A stretch of 64,000 bases of DNA from Neobacillus sp. CF12 (GTDB taxonomy: Bacteria; Bacillota; Bacilli; Bacillales; Cytobacillaceae): the NCBI RefSeq assembly GCF_030348765.1, contig NZ_JAUCEU010000007.1:4809501-4873500 (forward strand), written 5' to 3'. The notes under the pieces are model-generated. The model was not told where the DNA came from. It made no database searches and saw only the letters and a program-made list of their open reading frames with translations. Positions within the stretch are counted from its first letter, which is position 1. Every line of letters begins with the position of its first letter. A program made the translations under genes and the position numbers. Shown here in pieces: positions 39,855 through 47,828 of the stretch.

Positions 39855-39984
39855 ATGGACTACAAAGCGGGTGATGAACTTAATATGTGAAGGGCAAAAG
39901 ATTGTATTACAGGATAATGAGGGTTGGCAAATGGGATTTGATTTTAGTAAACACAACAATGAGGTTGAACGAATTAGTTATTGA
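39855..39984 (+). pseudogene. small broken gene
   Basis: AGGAAGGTGAGAA precedes ATG 39855; the frame (MDYKAGDELNM) stops after 11 codons. Another frame then gives QKIVLQDNEGWQMGFDFS and ends at 39984. A frameshift of a protein of about 43 residues is likely. Family unknown. Confidence 0.4.
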
Positions 39985-40140
39985 ACAATACGAGAATTAA
40001 AACTTGGGGCTTTTAGAATTGTAAAAAAAAATAAAGGCACTTTTGATGCCTTCAAAATTCATAACTGGTTGGCGATTAATATATGACACTCTATTGTATG
40101 GGAAATAGCAAGTAAATTCTTGGGTATTAGCCTTGTAGCT

Positions 40141-40213
40141 AAAATATAGGAGCAAGGCATTGATGAAATCTCAATGTATGTGGAGGGCTAACCTTGCTCT
40201 TAGTTAATATTTT
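40141..40213. repeat. Long imperfect hairpin in a gene-free stretch
   Basis: AAAATATAGGAGCAAGG (40141-40157) pairs with CCTTGCTCTTAGTTAATATTTT (40192-40213), with a nested ATTGA/TCAAT stem. No T-tract. The whole 39985-40454 interval has no gene. Confidence 0.45.
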
Positions 40214-40299
40214 ATTCCATATATTGTAAAAAATATTCAATTCGTGCTAATCTAGACCTTTTGGCTAATGCGTATTACGATCATAATGTGAACTTACTG

Positions 40300-40386
40300 C
40301 TTGTTAAACTCTATCGTGGGCAATGCTTCAATAACGAAGGATCGCACTTACTTTATTCAAGTAACGAAGCAGGATAGTTGAAGAAG
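40300..40386 (+). repeat. Cassette-junction unit 11
   Basis: Degenerate A box (CTTGTTAAACTCTATCGTGG) and B box CTTTATTCAAGTAACGAAGC then AGGATAGTTGAAGAAG (40351-40386). Confidence 0.75.
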
Positions 40387-40464
40387 TCTGTTTGGATTCT
40401 ATGGTAAAATTGATATATGAACTAGACAGATTCTTAGGAGGAAACAAAGTTTTTATGATTAATA

Positions 40465-41019
40465 TTGTCGGGCATTGTCGGGCAAAAAATTGTTTTAAAA
40501 GAGGCTACTCAACAAGAACTTGATAAATTATATTATTGGAAATATGAAGAAAAGGAACAAGCGGCGAAGAAATGGAATGGACCCTATATACTTGAACCTA
40601 GAATTACAAAGGAAGAATTTCTAAAAAGTTGGGCGAACGACTATGAAATTACGGTCAACACTCCTAAAACACTAATTATCTTAGTAGGAGATAAAGTAAT
40701 TGGGACAGTAAGTTCTTATTGGGTAGATAAAAACACTAATTGGTTAGAAACTGGTATCGTTATTTATGATAAAAAATACTGGAACGGTGGATACGGTACG
40801 GAGGCTTATAAACTTTGGATAGATTTTTTATTTAAAACCACTGGATTACATCGTTTAGGTATGTCAACTTGGTCAGGAAATGTAAGAATGATAAAAGTGG
40901 CAGAAAAGTTAGGAATGAAAGAGGAAGCCAGAATAAGACAAGCAAGAATGGTAGATGGTAAATATTTTGATGCCATTAAAATGGGTGTTTTAAAAAGAGA
41001 ATGGGAACAGTCTTCTTAA
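40465..41019 (+). CDS. GNAT acetyltransferase (RimJ/RimL type) with a damaged start
   Basis: 184 residues; acetyl-CoA-dependent N-acetyltransferase. Family features: EATQQELDKLYYWKYEE, YWNGGYGTEAYKLW (pyrophosphate loop), LHRLGMSTWSGNVRMIKVAEKLGMKEEARIRQA. The ATG best placed for the AGGAGG at 40437 is 40455, but a 10-bp tandem duplication of ATTGTCGGGC (40464-40483) throws that frame out after five codons. Only a TTG at 40465 reads into the domain. Without the duplication the N-terminus would be MINIVGQKIVLK. Expression may be reduced. The TAA lies inside the A box of unit 12. Confidence 0.75.
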   Translation: MSGIVGQKIVLKEATQQELDKLYYWKYEEKEQAAKKWNGPYILEPRITKEEFLKSWANDYEITVNTPKTLIILVGDKVIGTVSSYWVDKNTNWLETGIVIYDKKYWNGGYGTEAYKLWIDFLFKTTGLHRLGMSTWSGNVRMIKVAEKLGMKEEARIRQARMVDGKYFDAIKMGVLKREWEQSS

Positions 41020-41107
41020 AGTAATGGGTGCAATAGTGGAAGAACGAGGATTGCTGCGGCGATCCTTTTTTGTTTTTGAGCTAACGTGGCAGGCAAGTTC
41101 AAGAAGG
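41011..41107 (+). repeat. Cassette-junction unit 12, complete
   Basis: A box TTCTTAAAGTAATGGGTGCA (contains the stop of the acetyltransferase); hairpin GGATTGC-TGCG-GCGATCC with T6; B box TTTTTGAGCTAACGTGGC then AGGCAAGTTCAAGAAGG. Confidence 0.85.
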
Positions 41108-41166
41108 TTTTCACCAATTATTCATTGAATATATATAATTAAATTAGACTTATAAGTTGGAATCTG

Positions 41167-41781
41167 GTGGTGAATGAATTTATGTTATCTAATTTTTCAA
41201 AGGCCATACACGAAGGCAAATTTGCAAGCAATGTATATCTAAGTCTAGATGGGATACAAATTAATCAGGATGAACTAATACTAACTATTCAAGTAACATA
41301 TGAAAATGATGATGAAAAATTACAAGTATGGAAAGTTATCTGCACTGAATTTAGAGACCATAAATTAAGTGTAAATTACTTTGAGGAATTTGAAGTATTA
41401 GATAATCACGTTTTTCTATGGGAGCACAACAATGACTCAGCGACTTTGTATTTTAAGGGGCATTGTAAAGATATTAACCAAATTATAGGAGAATTGTATT
41501 TAACCCATTCAAACATTGTGAACAAACAATTACCTCTTGAAACTTATATAAATATCATTTATCCCTATGTATATATAGAGCATTTATTAAAAGGAGGAGA
41601 AGGGTTATTTAGTAGTGGACCAGCTAATTTAATTAAGGCGTATGAAAAGGTACTGTCAGGTAATGGTTATAAAACAACCATTTTTGAATCTACTTCCCAA
41701 AAAAGTACCCTATATAAAATATTTATTTTTGGAGATTCTTATGTTGTTGCTAAAGATTTTCAGGATATTCGAATTTTATAA
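41167..41781 (+). CDS. hypothetical protein, 204 residues
   Basis: A soluble, acidic protein I do not recognise; FIFGDSYVVAKDFQDIRIL is the C-terminus. The start may be GTG 41167 or, with GGTGGTG as ribosome site, ATG 41182. Size and cassette setting are like orphan immunity proteins, but I see no diagnostic motif. Confidence 0.6.
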   Translation: MVNEFMLSNFSKAIHEGKFASNVYLSLDGIQINQDELILTIQVTYENDDEKLQVWKVICTEFRDHKLSVNYFEEFEVLDNHVFLWEHNNDSATLYFKGHCKDINQIIGELYLTHSNIVNKQLPLETYINIIYPYVYIEHLLKGGEGLFSSGPANLIKAYEKVLSGNGYKTTIFESTSQKSTLYKIFIFGDSYVVAKDFQDIRIL

Positions 41782-41792
41782 ACTTCTTTCTT

Positions 41793-41841
41793 CAACACAA
41801 ATAAGCGTTAATCCAAGAAGGATTAACGCTTATTTGTGTTG
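41793..41841. repeat. Perfect 22-bp inverted repeat (junction unit 13 hairpin)
   Basis: CAACACAAATAAGCGTTAAT plus CC, loop AAGAA, then the exact reverse complement. The inner GCGTTAATCC-AAGAA-GGATTAACGC is shared with unit 3 (33034-33062). A degenerate B box (GTTGAACTAATGTACTGC) follows at 41839. No T-tract follows directly. Confidence 0.75.
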
Positions 41842-41915
41842 AACTAATGTACTGCTAGGATGGATTTCTGTTCAATAAGAGATGTTAAAACACCATAAAA
41901 AAGGTGGTTATAAAG

Positions 41916-42368
41916 GTGAATTTTGATATAAATAAATCATTAGAAGAATTAGAAGATACAAAATGGAAAGAGTCGGATTTTCAATCTAATTTAATACTTA
42001 AGTGTCAGGAATTAAGGAAAAAGAAATTAAAAGATTTTACGATTGAAGATTTAAGAATAATGATTGGACAAAAAATCGGTTTAAAATATCTGGTTCCATT
42101 AGCACTTGAAACACTTGTAACAAATCCTTTTGTCGAAGGGGATTTATTTATGGGAGACTTACTTGAACAAGTCTTAAAAGTCGATAAGGGCTTCTGGAAT
42201 GAGAACGAAGATTTATTATTTGAACTAAATGAAATAATTTCTTTAGTAAAATCAACAATAAAACAATTACACCCCTTATCAAAGACTACGAATTACCTTC
42301 GTGAAGTCGTTTTGCTTATTCAGCTAACGGGTGCTTTAATTGAAGATGGGGTTCCCATGGGTTTGTAA
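41916..42368 (+). CDS. CdiI-type contact-dependent inhibition immunity protein
   Basis: 150 residues from GTG 41916 (AAAGGTGG upstream). The segments INKSLEELEDTKWKES, LILKCQELRKKKLKDFTIED and LRIMIGQKIGLKYLVPLALE match the CdiI-like immunity family. Such proteins neutralise a CdiA-type toxin; no toxin gene is in the window, so it is an orphan. The last 19 residues (LIQLTGALIEDGVPMGL region) are encoded by the A box of unit 14, meaning the frame reads through the repeat instead of stopping before it. Confidence 0.78.
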   Translation: MNFDINKSLEELEDTKWKESDFQSNLILKCQELRKKKLKDFTIEDLRIMIGQKIGLKYLVPLALETLVTNPFVEGDLFMGDLLEQVLKVDKGFWNENEDLLFELNEIISLVKSTIKQLHPLSKTTNYLREVVLLIQLTGALIEDGVPMGL

Positions 42369-42431
42369 CCTAATGATCGCTACGGCGGTCTTTTTTAAAT
42401 TTTGAACTAACTGGAGTTTAGTTTCTGTGCT
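42311..42431 (+). repeat. Cassette-junction unit 14
   Basis: A box TGCTTATTCAGCTAACGGGT then GCTTTAATTGAAGATGGGG; hairpin GATCGC-TACG-GCGGTC with T6 (42375-42396); degraded B box TTTTGAACTAACTGGAG near 42400. Confidence 0.8.
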
Positions 42432-42654
42432 ACTACTGGTTGCTTGCTTTTAAATGCTAATAATGTGAACAGTAGCTGCGTAAGTTCATGCCGAAACATC
42501 AAGAATTGGATCGTTGATTCAAGTTATAAAAAAAAGGATAAAAATCAGGATTTTGGCAAATTCCCCGTTCCTTACCATATATTATGCTTACGTACTATTT
42601 TATTTCAGCGTTAATTGGTTGAATTCCAGCAAAGCAGAAAGGGAGGTGGAAATC

Positions 42655-43611
42655 ATGCAAAAAGTGATCTATACCGTCGGAATTCCGGGAAGCGGAAAAA
42701 GCCATTTAGCACAAAAACTTGCCAAAAAAGAAAACCTCGTGATTTTATCTACCGATGGCATCCGGCAGCAACTATTCGGCGACGCAGGAGTCCAAAAATC
42801 GCGAATCGTCTACCGGGTGCTTTTCGAGCGGTTGAATGAACTTGTCGCTGCAGGCAAATCCGTCGTGGTCGATTCGACCAACATCGAGCGGGAGAGGAGG
42901 ATGTTCAACCTATCGAAATTAAAAAACGTTAGAAAAGAATGCTACTATTTGGACACGCCGTTTGAAATTTGCCTCAAACGAAACGTGGAACGAAAGCGGA
43001 ATGTGGAGTACCGCATCATGGAAAAATACCGGAAAAATCTAGAATTCCCCATGCTTGGCGAAGGATTTGACGACATCCAGATCATCCATACGCCGAGTTC
43101 ATACGATATCGCAAAGGAAGACTTCATTGACTTGGTTGAAAATAAGCTATCCTACGAAGAATTATTCGAAAGGCTCAAACACATGCCGCCTTTTAGCGGC
43201 ATGTACCGGTTCAACCAGGAAAATCCCCACCATCAGTTCTTATTGTGCGAGCATACGTATCTGGTTTACGAATACATCAGCGAAACATATGAAGGGCAAG
43301 ACAAGTTGGCGCTGGTGATGGCTGCCCTTTTTCATGACGCTGGAAAGCCTGTTTGCAAAGTGTATAAACCGATGAGAGGGAGTTATAGCTATTATGCGCA
43401 TGAAAATGTGAGCGCTCAGCTTGCCTGCCATTTCCTCACAGAACTTGGGTTTAAGAAAGAATTCGTCCTAAAGGTCGTAAACCTTGTTCAGCTTCATATG
43501 CTGATTTCATTCGGCGGAGACCGAGGAGCGAGTGAAATATATCACCTGATAGGCGAAGAGGAACTGACAAAATTGTATTTTTTCCGGGAGGCGGATGGGT
43601 TTGGGAAATAA
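42655..43611 (+). CDS. P-loop polynucleotide kinase-like / HD-domain protein
   Basis: 318 residues. N-terminal P-loop kinase domain: VGIPGSGKSHLAQKL near residue 10 and VVVDSTNIERERR near residue 65, like T4 polynucleotide kinase and other AAA-type zeta/kinase proteins. C-terminal HD phosphohydrolase domain: CEHTYLVYEYI and ALFHDAGKPVCKVY near residue 225, with YYAHENVSA. GGGAGGTGG precedes ATG 42655. It overlaps an RNA ligase gene, so RNA 5'-end phosphorylation and 2',3'-phosphate removal before ligation is the likely role. GC content and codon use are visibly higher than in neighbouring cassettes. Confidence 0.78.
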   Translation: MQKVIYTVGIPGSGKSHLAQKLAKKENLVILSTDGIRQQLFGDAGVQKSRIVYRVLFERLNELVAAGKSVVVDSTNIERERRMFNLSKLKNVRKECYYLDTPFEICLKRNVERKRNVEYRIMEKYRKNLEFPMLGEGFDDIQIIHTPSSYDIAKEDFIDLVENKLSYEELFERLKHMPPFSGMYRFNQENPHHQFLLCEHTYLVYEYISETYEGQDKLALVMAALFHDAGKPVCKVYKPMRGSYSYYAHENVSAQLACHFLTELGFKKEFVLKVVNLVQLHMLISFGGDRGASEIYHLIGEEELTKLYFFREADGFGK

Positions 43612-44245
43612 ATACATGAAATATCCGAAAAGCTTTCATCTCCCTTGGAGCGAAGGGTATACAAAGGATGACAAAAGACTGAAGAACGTAGACCACTTCA
43701 TGGGGAAGGAAATAATCGTGACAGAGAAGCTCGACGGAGAGAATTTCTCCATGTATCATGACCATATTCATGCGAGAAGCATCGATTCGGCTAATCATGA
43801 ATCGCGGAACTGGGTGAAGATGTTCCATTCGACCTTTGACTATCGGATTCCTGTGAATTGGCGGTTTTGCGGCGAGAATATCTACGCCACGCACAGCATC
43901 CATTACCAGGAACTTTCGAGTTACTTTTATCTATTCAATATCTGGAATGAGGAAAATTTCTGCCTCAGCTGGGATGAAACGGTCAGTTGGGCAAGGGACC
44001 TCGGAATTGAAACGGTGCCGGTGTTGTACAGGGGCGTATTCGATGAAAAGAAAGTGAAAGAAACCTACACCAAACGCTCCGCATTCGGCGGCGAACAAGA
44101 GGGGTATGTCGTGAGGCTTGCCGAATCCTTTCACTATGACGACTTCAAATTTGCTGTAGGCAAATTTGTGAGGAAGGGTCATGTGCAAACAAATAAGCAT
44201 TGGCTGAATCAAAAAGTCATACCCAATCAATTAAAAAAGAGGTAG
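43595..44245 (+). CDS. RNA ligase family protein
   Basis: 216 residues. The nucleotidyl-transfer lysine is in IIVTEKLDGENFSMY (KxDG motif), followed by FCGENIYATHSIHY, QEGYVVRLAESFHYDDF (motif IV-like) and FAVGKFVRKGH with the motif V lysines. It resembles Rnl2-type ATP-dependent RNA ligases. It overlaps the kinase-HD gene by 17 bp. ATG 43595 lies very close to GGGAGGCGG; TTG 43601 or ATG 43616 (MKYPKSFHLPW) may be the real start. GC-rich like its partner, so the pair was acquired together. Confidence 0.8.
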   Translation: MGLGNKYMKYPKSFHLPWSEGYTKDDKRLKNVDHFMGKEIIVTEKLDGENFSMYHDHIHARSIDSANHESRNWVKMFHSTFDYRIPVNWRFCGENIYATHSIHYQELSSYFYLFNIWNEENFCLSWDETVSWARDLGIETVPVLYRGVFDEKKVKETYTKRSAFGGEQEGYVVRLAESFHYDDFKFAVGKFVRKGHVQTNKHWLNQKVIPNQLKKR

Positions 44246-44269
44246 GACAAATCCTCGACAAAATAGTGA

Positions 44270-44360
44270 GCTTTTTGAACAAACGGGTGACTTTCCTTTA
44301 AGAACAAGCTGCGAACCATACTGGTGGCTATTTACTTAAGAAGCAGGCTTGTTTATTATG
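44270..44360 (+). repeat. Cassette-junction unit 15
   Basis: A box CTTTTTGAACAAACGGGTGA; no strong hairpin; B box TATTTACTTAAGAAGCAGGC then TTGTTTATTA (44329 on), partly degraded. Confidence 0.6.
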
Positions 44361-44421
44361 ACACCTTCCGATACCTTGATAATACTGCATTCACAAATCA
44401 GTAAAAACGAGGAGTGATCAC

Positions 44422-44936
44422 ATGGGTATTAAGCTAATTAAAGGTGATATTACAAAACAAACAACAGATGCCATCGTAAATGCGGCAAATTCAAGTCTTC
44501 TTGGCGGTGGAGGAGTGGATGGTGCGATACACCGTGCTGCAGGGAAAGCATTACATGAAGAATGTGTCGCTATAAGGAACAAACAGGGTGGATGTCCAAC
44601 TGGAGCTGCCGTTATCACGACAGGCGGAAATTTATCGGCAAAATTTGTCATCCATACAGTAGGTCCGGTATGGAACGGTGGAACAAACAAAGAAAGTGAA
44701 TTATTGAAAAGCTGTTATTTAAATTCGCTTGGTTTAGCCGGAGCAAACGGAATCGAACAATTGCATTTCCAAATATCAGCACAGGGATTTACGGATTTCC
44801 TAAAACCCCGGCAGCAAAAATTGCCATCGATGCCGTAAAAGAATACATGGATGCTAATAAGACGGTGAAAGAAGTCGTATTCATTTGTTTTGATGAGGAA
44901 AATTATAAAATTTATAAAAAAATATTGGCAATTTAA
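44422..44936 (+). pseudogene. macrodomain (ADP-ribose-binding) protein, single-base frameshift
   Basis: The intact part has [46 protein letters not shown] and [10 protein letters not shown], as in YmdB-type O-acetyl-ADP-ribose deacetylases. Near 44757 one base is missing: adding an A to GAACAATTGC restores [13 protein letters not shown] (catalytic loop) and the end YMDANKTVKEVVFICFDEEN to 44936. Reconstructed length is 171 residues. As it stands the product stops at 44838 after a wrong tail. Confidence 0.82.
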
Positions 44937-44937
44937 A

Positions 44938-44962
44938 AGAGAAGCAAATTGCTTCACTTTTT
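44938..44962 (+). terminator. Terminator after the macrodomain gene
   Basis: GAAGCAAATTGCTTC is a perfect palindromic stem followed by ACTTTTT. Confidence 0.6.
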
Positions 44963-44980
44963 ATCAACGGAGGATAATTG

Positions 44981-45022
44981 ATGTTTGAAAAATCTTATTC
45001 AGCTAAATCGTGCTTAAATTGA
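44981..45022 (+). pseudogene. 13-codon gene stub running into a cassette-junction repeat
   Basis: CAACGGAGGATAATTG provides a strong ribosome site; the frame MFEKSYSAKSCLN enters the A box of unit 16 after five codons and stops. It looks like a cassette whose gene body was deleted, leaving the start joined to the repeat. Confidence 0.4.
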
Positions 45023-45092
45023 GGATGGGATTGCTTACACGATCCTTTTGTTATTGAACTAATGGTCAGCAGTTTAGTGAAATAAGCAAGGC
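44994..45092 (+). repeat. Cassette-junction unit 16
   Basis: A box TCTTATTCAGCTAAATCGTG; hairpin GGATTG-CTTACA-CGATCC with TTTTG; B box TTATTGAACTAATGGTCAGC then AGTTTAGTGAAATAAG. Confidence 0.75.
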
Positions 45093-45135
45093 AGGAATTA
45101 ACTTTACAAGGAGGAAATAGTAAGGAGATTGAATT

Positions 45136-45381
45136 ATGAGGAAATATGCTTTTCTTGAAGAAAAAAATGATGGTATATGTAAAGTAATGATTTATGCTTC
45201 TCCTGAAGGAACATAAGTGTTTTTATATGATACACCAGAGGATACTTCCTGTGTTGCTGATTATTGGTTCGAAAATATAGAAGAAGCCGAAGATTACTGC
45301 AAAGACTTAGGAAATAAAGATGAGAATTGGATTTTTATAGATGACCTGTTAGATGGTTGCCCAGACGATATAATTCAGTGA
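45136..45381 (+). pseudogene. small conserved protein with an internal stop codon
   Basis: MRKYAFLEEKNDGICKVMIY, then a TAA at codon 28 (after SPEGT), then VFLYDTPEDTSCVADYWFEN and a TGA at 45381, all in one frame. A single nonsense change is the simplest reading of an 81-residue protein. I have seen similar sequences among Bacillus hypothetical proteins but know no function. Confidence 0.6.
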
Positions 45382-45402
45382 AAATTTGATTTTGTTAAAC
45401 GT

Positions 45403-45508
45403 TACACTTAAACTATCGGGTGCATTAGTTGACTAATTCAGCGATCTGCCTTTGTAGGTCGTTTTTTATTTTGTTATGCAGCTAACGGGGCAGGATACTT
45501 GAAAAAGC
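45403..45508 (+). repeat. Cassette-junction unit 17, complete
   Basis: A box ACACTTAAACTATCGGGTGC; hairpin CGATCT-GCCTTTGT-AGGTCG with T6; B box TTGTTATGCAGCTAACGGGG then CAGGATACTTGAAAAAGC. Confidence 0.85.
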
Positions 45509-45571
45509 AATCGAATTATTATGGATAATATCTAATATAATAGGAAGTAAAAATATTTGGTGGTGGGACAT

Positions 45572-45862
45572 TTGTCTAAACGTGAACTTGAAAGTGTACT
45601 TATAAGAAAAGTCATTGAAGAATGGAATCCATTCTCTCTTGAAGATAGTATATATGGTGCAGAATCATATGAAATTTACAAATGTGTTGTTGGAGACAAT
45701 TATCAAAACAATCCACAAAAGATTGCTATTGTTATTCAACGCCAGTTATCACGTTATGAAAAGTATTTGAACAAGAAAATTGATTTAGAGTATGAAAAAT
45801 GTTTGGAAATAGCAATAAAAATTACTAATCTACTTGATGTTAATAAAAATGGTGATGTATAA
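45572..45862 (+). CDS. small soluble protein, possibly DUF1871/YugE-like
   Basis: 96 residues from TTG 45572 with GGTGGTGGG upstream. VLIRKVIEEWNPFSLEDSIYG and YEKCLEIAIKITNLLD recall DUF1871 proteins, but the match is loose. Complete cassette between units 17 and 18. Confidence 0.5.
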   Translation: MSKRELESVLIRKVIEEWNPFSLEDSIYGAESYEIYKCVVGDNYQNNPQKIAIVIQRQLSRYEKYLNKKIDLEYEKCLEIAIKITNLLDVNKNGDV

Positions 45863-45895
45863 ACAAAGTGATATTTAAACAGTTTGTGAAAAATT

Positions 45896-45978
45896 ACACT
45901 TAAACTAACGGGTGCTAGAGTTAAAGAAGGAGATCGCTGCGGCGATCTTTTTCCTTGTTGTACTAACGAGGTAGAATG
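45896..45978 (+). repeat. Cassette-junction unit 18, complete
   Basis: A box ACACTTAAACTAACGGGTGC then TAGAGTTAAAGAAGG (consensus-like); hairpin GATCGC-TGCG-GCGATC with TTTTTCC; shortened B box CTTGTTGTACTAACGAGG. Confidence 0.85.
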
Positions 45979-46082
45979 TGAAGAATTGTACTTAAAGGAC
46001 AAGGGCATTAAATAAAGATCTGTCTGCCAATTCTGGCAGCTTTTTTTATTGAACTAAAGGGATGGGTTAGTCGAAAAGAAAA
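45978..46082 (+). repeat. Cassette-junction unit 19, directly adjoining unit 18
   Basis: A box TTGTACTTAAAGGACAAGGG; hairpin CTGCCA-ATTC-TGGCAG with T7; B box TTATTGAACTAAAGGGATGG then GTTAGTCGAAAAG. No gene lies between units 18 and 19. Confidence 0.8.
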
Positions 46083-46188
46083 AAAATGTTAAAACTGAGT
46101 TACATTTTGTACCTCATATTCTTTACACATAAAAATAGTGGCTGAAGGGGTATTTCATCTGAATTCCTAAGAAAAGCAAAACGCATGA

Positions 46189-46214
46189 ATGCTGCTATAT
46201 CAACATTCATGCAT
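46189..46214 (-). terminator. Terminator of the minus-strand SDR gene
   Basis: On the minus strand ATGCATGAATGTTG / CAGCATTCATGC forms a stem followed by GTTTTGCTTTT. Confidence 0.6.
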
Positions 46215-46268
46215 TCTCATTATGAGGAACTTTACCTCGGAGGGTCCAAATAGGACTTCCGTGATCAA

Positions 46269-47042
46269 TTACACGTTATATAAAGCACCATCGATAGTGA
46301 ATGAAGATGAGCTTACGTAAGAAGCTTCGTCAGAAAGTAAAAACGCAATTACGTTAGCTACTTCTTCAGGTTCACCGTAGCGTTTCATTGGTACTGCATC
46401 GTTATAAGCTGCTTGTGCTGCTTCTGCTGCACCTGGCGCAACATTTGCTTCAATTTTACGCATCATTTGTGTATTAATTACACCTGGGTTTACTGTATTT
46501 ACACGAACGTTAAATGCAGCTGCTTCTAATGCTGCAACTTTATTAATACCCATTACAGCGTGTTTAGAAGAGTTGTATAATACCATGCTTGGTGAACCAA
46601 TTAACCCAGCTACTGATGCAGTATTGACGATTGAACCAGATTTTTGTCCTTTCATAATCGGTAATACATATTTAAGACCGAAAAGTACGCCTTTTACATT
46701 AATACCGTAAACGAAATCAAAATCTTTTTCTGTAACTTCTTCAAGTGGTTTAGCTGGACCTTCAACGCCTGCGTTGTTTACAAAGCCATCAATGCGACCA
46801 AATTTAGAAATTGTTTGCTCCACATAATTTTTAACATTTTCTTCATTAGAAACATCCGCTTTTACCACTAAGCTATTTTCTTCTGTTAAACCAAGCTCAG
46901 CTTGAACGGCTTTGATAGCGTCTTCATTTAAATCAACTAATACAACTTTCGCTTGTTCGTTAGCTAATTTTCGTACGACTTCTTTCCCGATACCGCCTGC
47001 TGCACCTGTAACAATGACTGTTTTACCTTCAAATCTTGCCAT
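46269..47042 (-). CDS. SDR-family NAD(P)-dependent oxidoreductase
   Basis: 257-residue classical short-chain dehydrogenase: VTGAAGGIGKEV cofactor motif, NNAG in DGFVNNAGVEG, catalytic S-Y-K in NTASVAGL..YNSSKHA, and the C-terminal YVSSSSFTIDGAL. The substrate cannot be predicted. GGGGGAAGG precedes the ATG. Divergent from a TetR regulator that probably controls it. Confidence 0.9.
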   Translation of the reverse strand: MARFEGKTVIVTGAAGGIGKEVVRKLANEQAKVVLVDLNEDAIKAVQAELGLTEENSLVVKADVSNEENVKNYVEQTISKFGRIDGFVNNAGVEGPAKPLEEVTEKDFDFVYGINVKGVLFGLKYVLPIMKGQKSGSIVNTASVAGLIGSPSMVLYNSSKHAVMGINKVAALEAAAFNVRVNTVNPGVINTQMMRKIEANVAPGAAEAAQAAYNDAVPMKRYGEPEEVANVIAFLLSDEASYVSSSSFTIDGALYNV

Positions 47043-47076
47043 GTTGACCTTCCCCCTTATGTTGAATATGAATGAG

Positions 47077-47102
47077 AATATATCCTTATTTCAAGATATA
47101 TT
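47077..47102. promoter_or_regulatory. Candidate TetR operator
   Basis: AATATATC and GATATATT are exact inverted half-sites 10 bp apart, 34 bp upstream of the SDR start in the divergent interval. Confidence 0.45.
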
Positions 47103-47221
47103 GAACAATTTAAGCATAAAACATGAGTGAAAGGGCTTCAATATGCAATAATAATAAAAATGTATGATAATCAACATATGTATCGATTTTGTATGTTAAA
47201 AGTGTAAGAAGGTGCTTTGGA

Positions 47222-47824
47222 ATGTCTATTCAACACCCAGACAAACGTGTAAAAAGAACAAAAGAGAAGTTTAGAGAAGTTGTATTATCGTTAATGGAGG
47301 AAAAAAGCTTTCATGACATTACAATAACGGAGATTGTAAAGGCTGCGGATTTCAATCGAGGTACTTTTTATGCACATTATGAAAAAAAGGAAGAATTACT
47401 AGATGAAATCATTGAAGAGATGTTTGAAAAAATGACGGAAGCCTTTCGGAAACCATATCTCTATTTATCAGTCGTAGATTTCAATGAATTACCTTCAAAT
47501 TCAATTATCTTATTCGATCATTTCTTAGAAAACAAAAGATTCTATAAGCTTATGTTACGTCCAACAACAAACTATAATTTTCATGAGAAAATGACAAAAA
47601 GATTGGACAAGTTATTCAGAGAAGAATTTGGTTTCCTGACTACTGAAATAGACCCTGCTATTGATATCCAACTTTTTAGCACCTATCGAATACATGGTAT
47701 TATAGGATTGATTCTAGAATGGATTGAAAATGATTTTCCACAATCCTCTTCGTATATGGGAGATCAACTCATTCATATATTGAAATTTTATACACCGAAA
47801 ATATATATCAAAAAGAAAAAATAA
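47222..47824 (+). CDS. TetR/AcrR-family regulator
   Basis: 200 residues. N-terminal HTH: RTKEKFREVVLSLMEEKSFH, TITEIVKAADFNRGTFYAHY. The C-terminal ligand domain resembles the DhaS/TetR_C type seen in Bacillus regulators. ATG 47222 follows AAGGTG; the longer frame from 47189 has no ribosome site. Likely represses the divergent SDR gene. Confidence 0.85.
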   Translation: MSIQHPDKRVKRTKEKFREVVLSLMEEKSFHDITITEIVKAADFNRGTFYAHYEKKEELLDEIIEEMFEKMTEAFRKPYLYLSVVDFNELPSNSIILFDHFLENKRFYKLMLRPTTNYNFHEKMTKRLDKLFREEFGFLTTEIDPAIDIQLFSTYRIHGIIGLILEWIENDFPQSSSYMGDQLIHILKFYTPKIYIKKKK

Positions 47825-47828
47825 CTTT

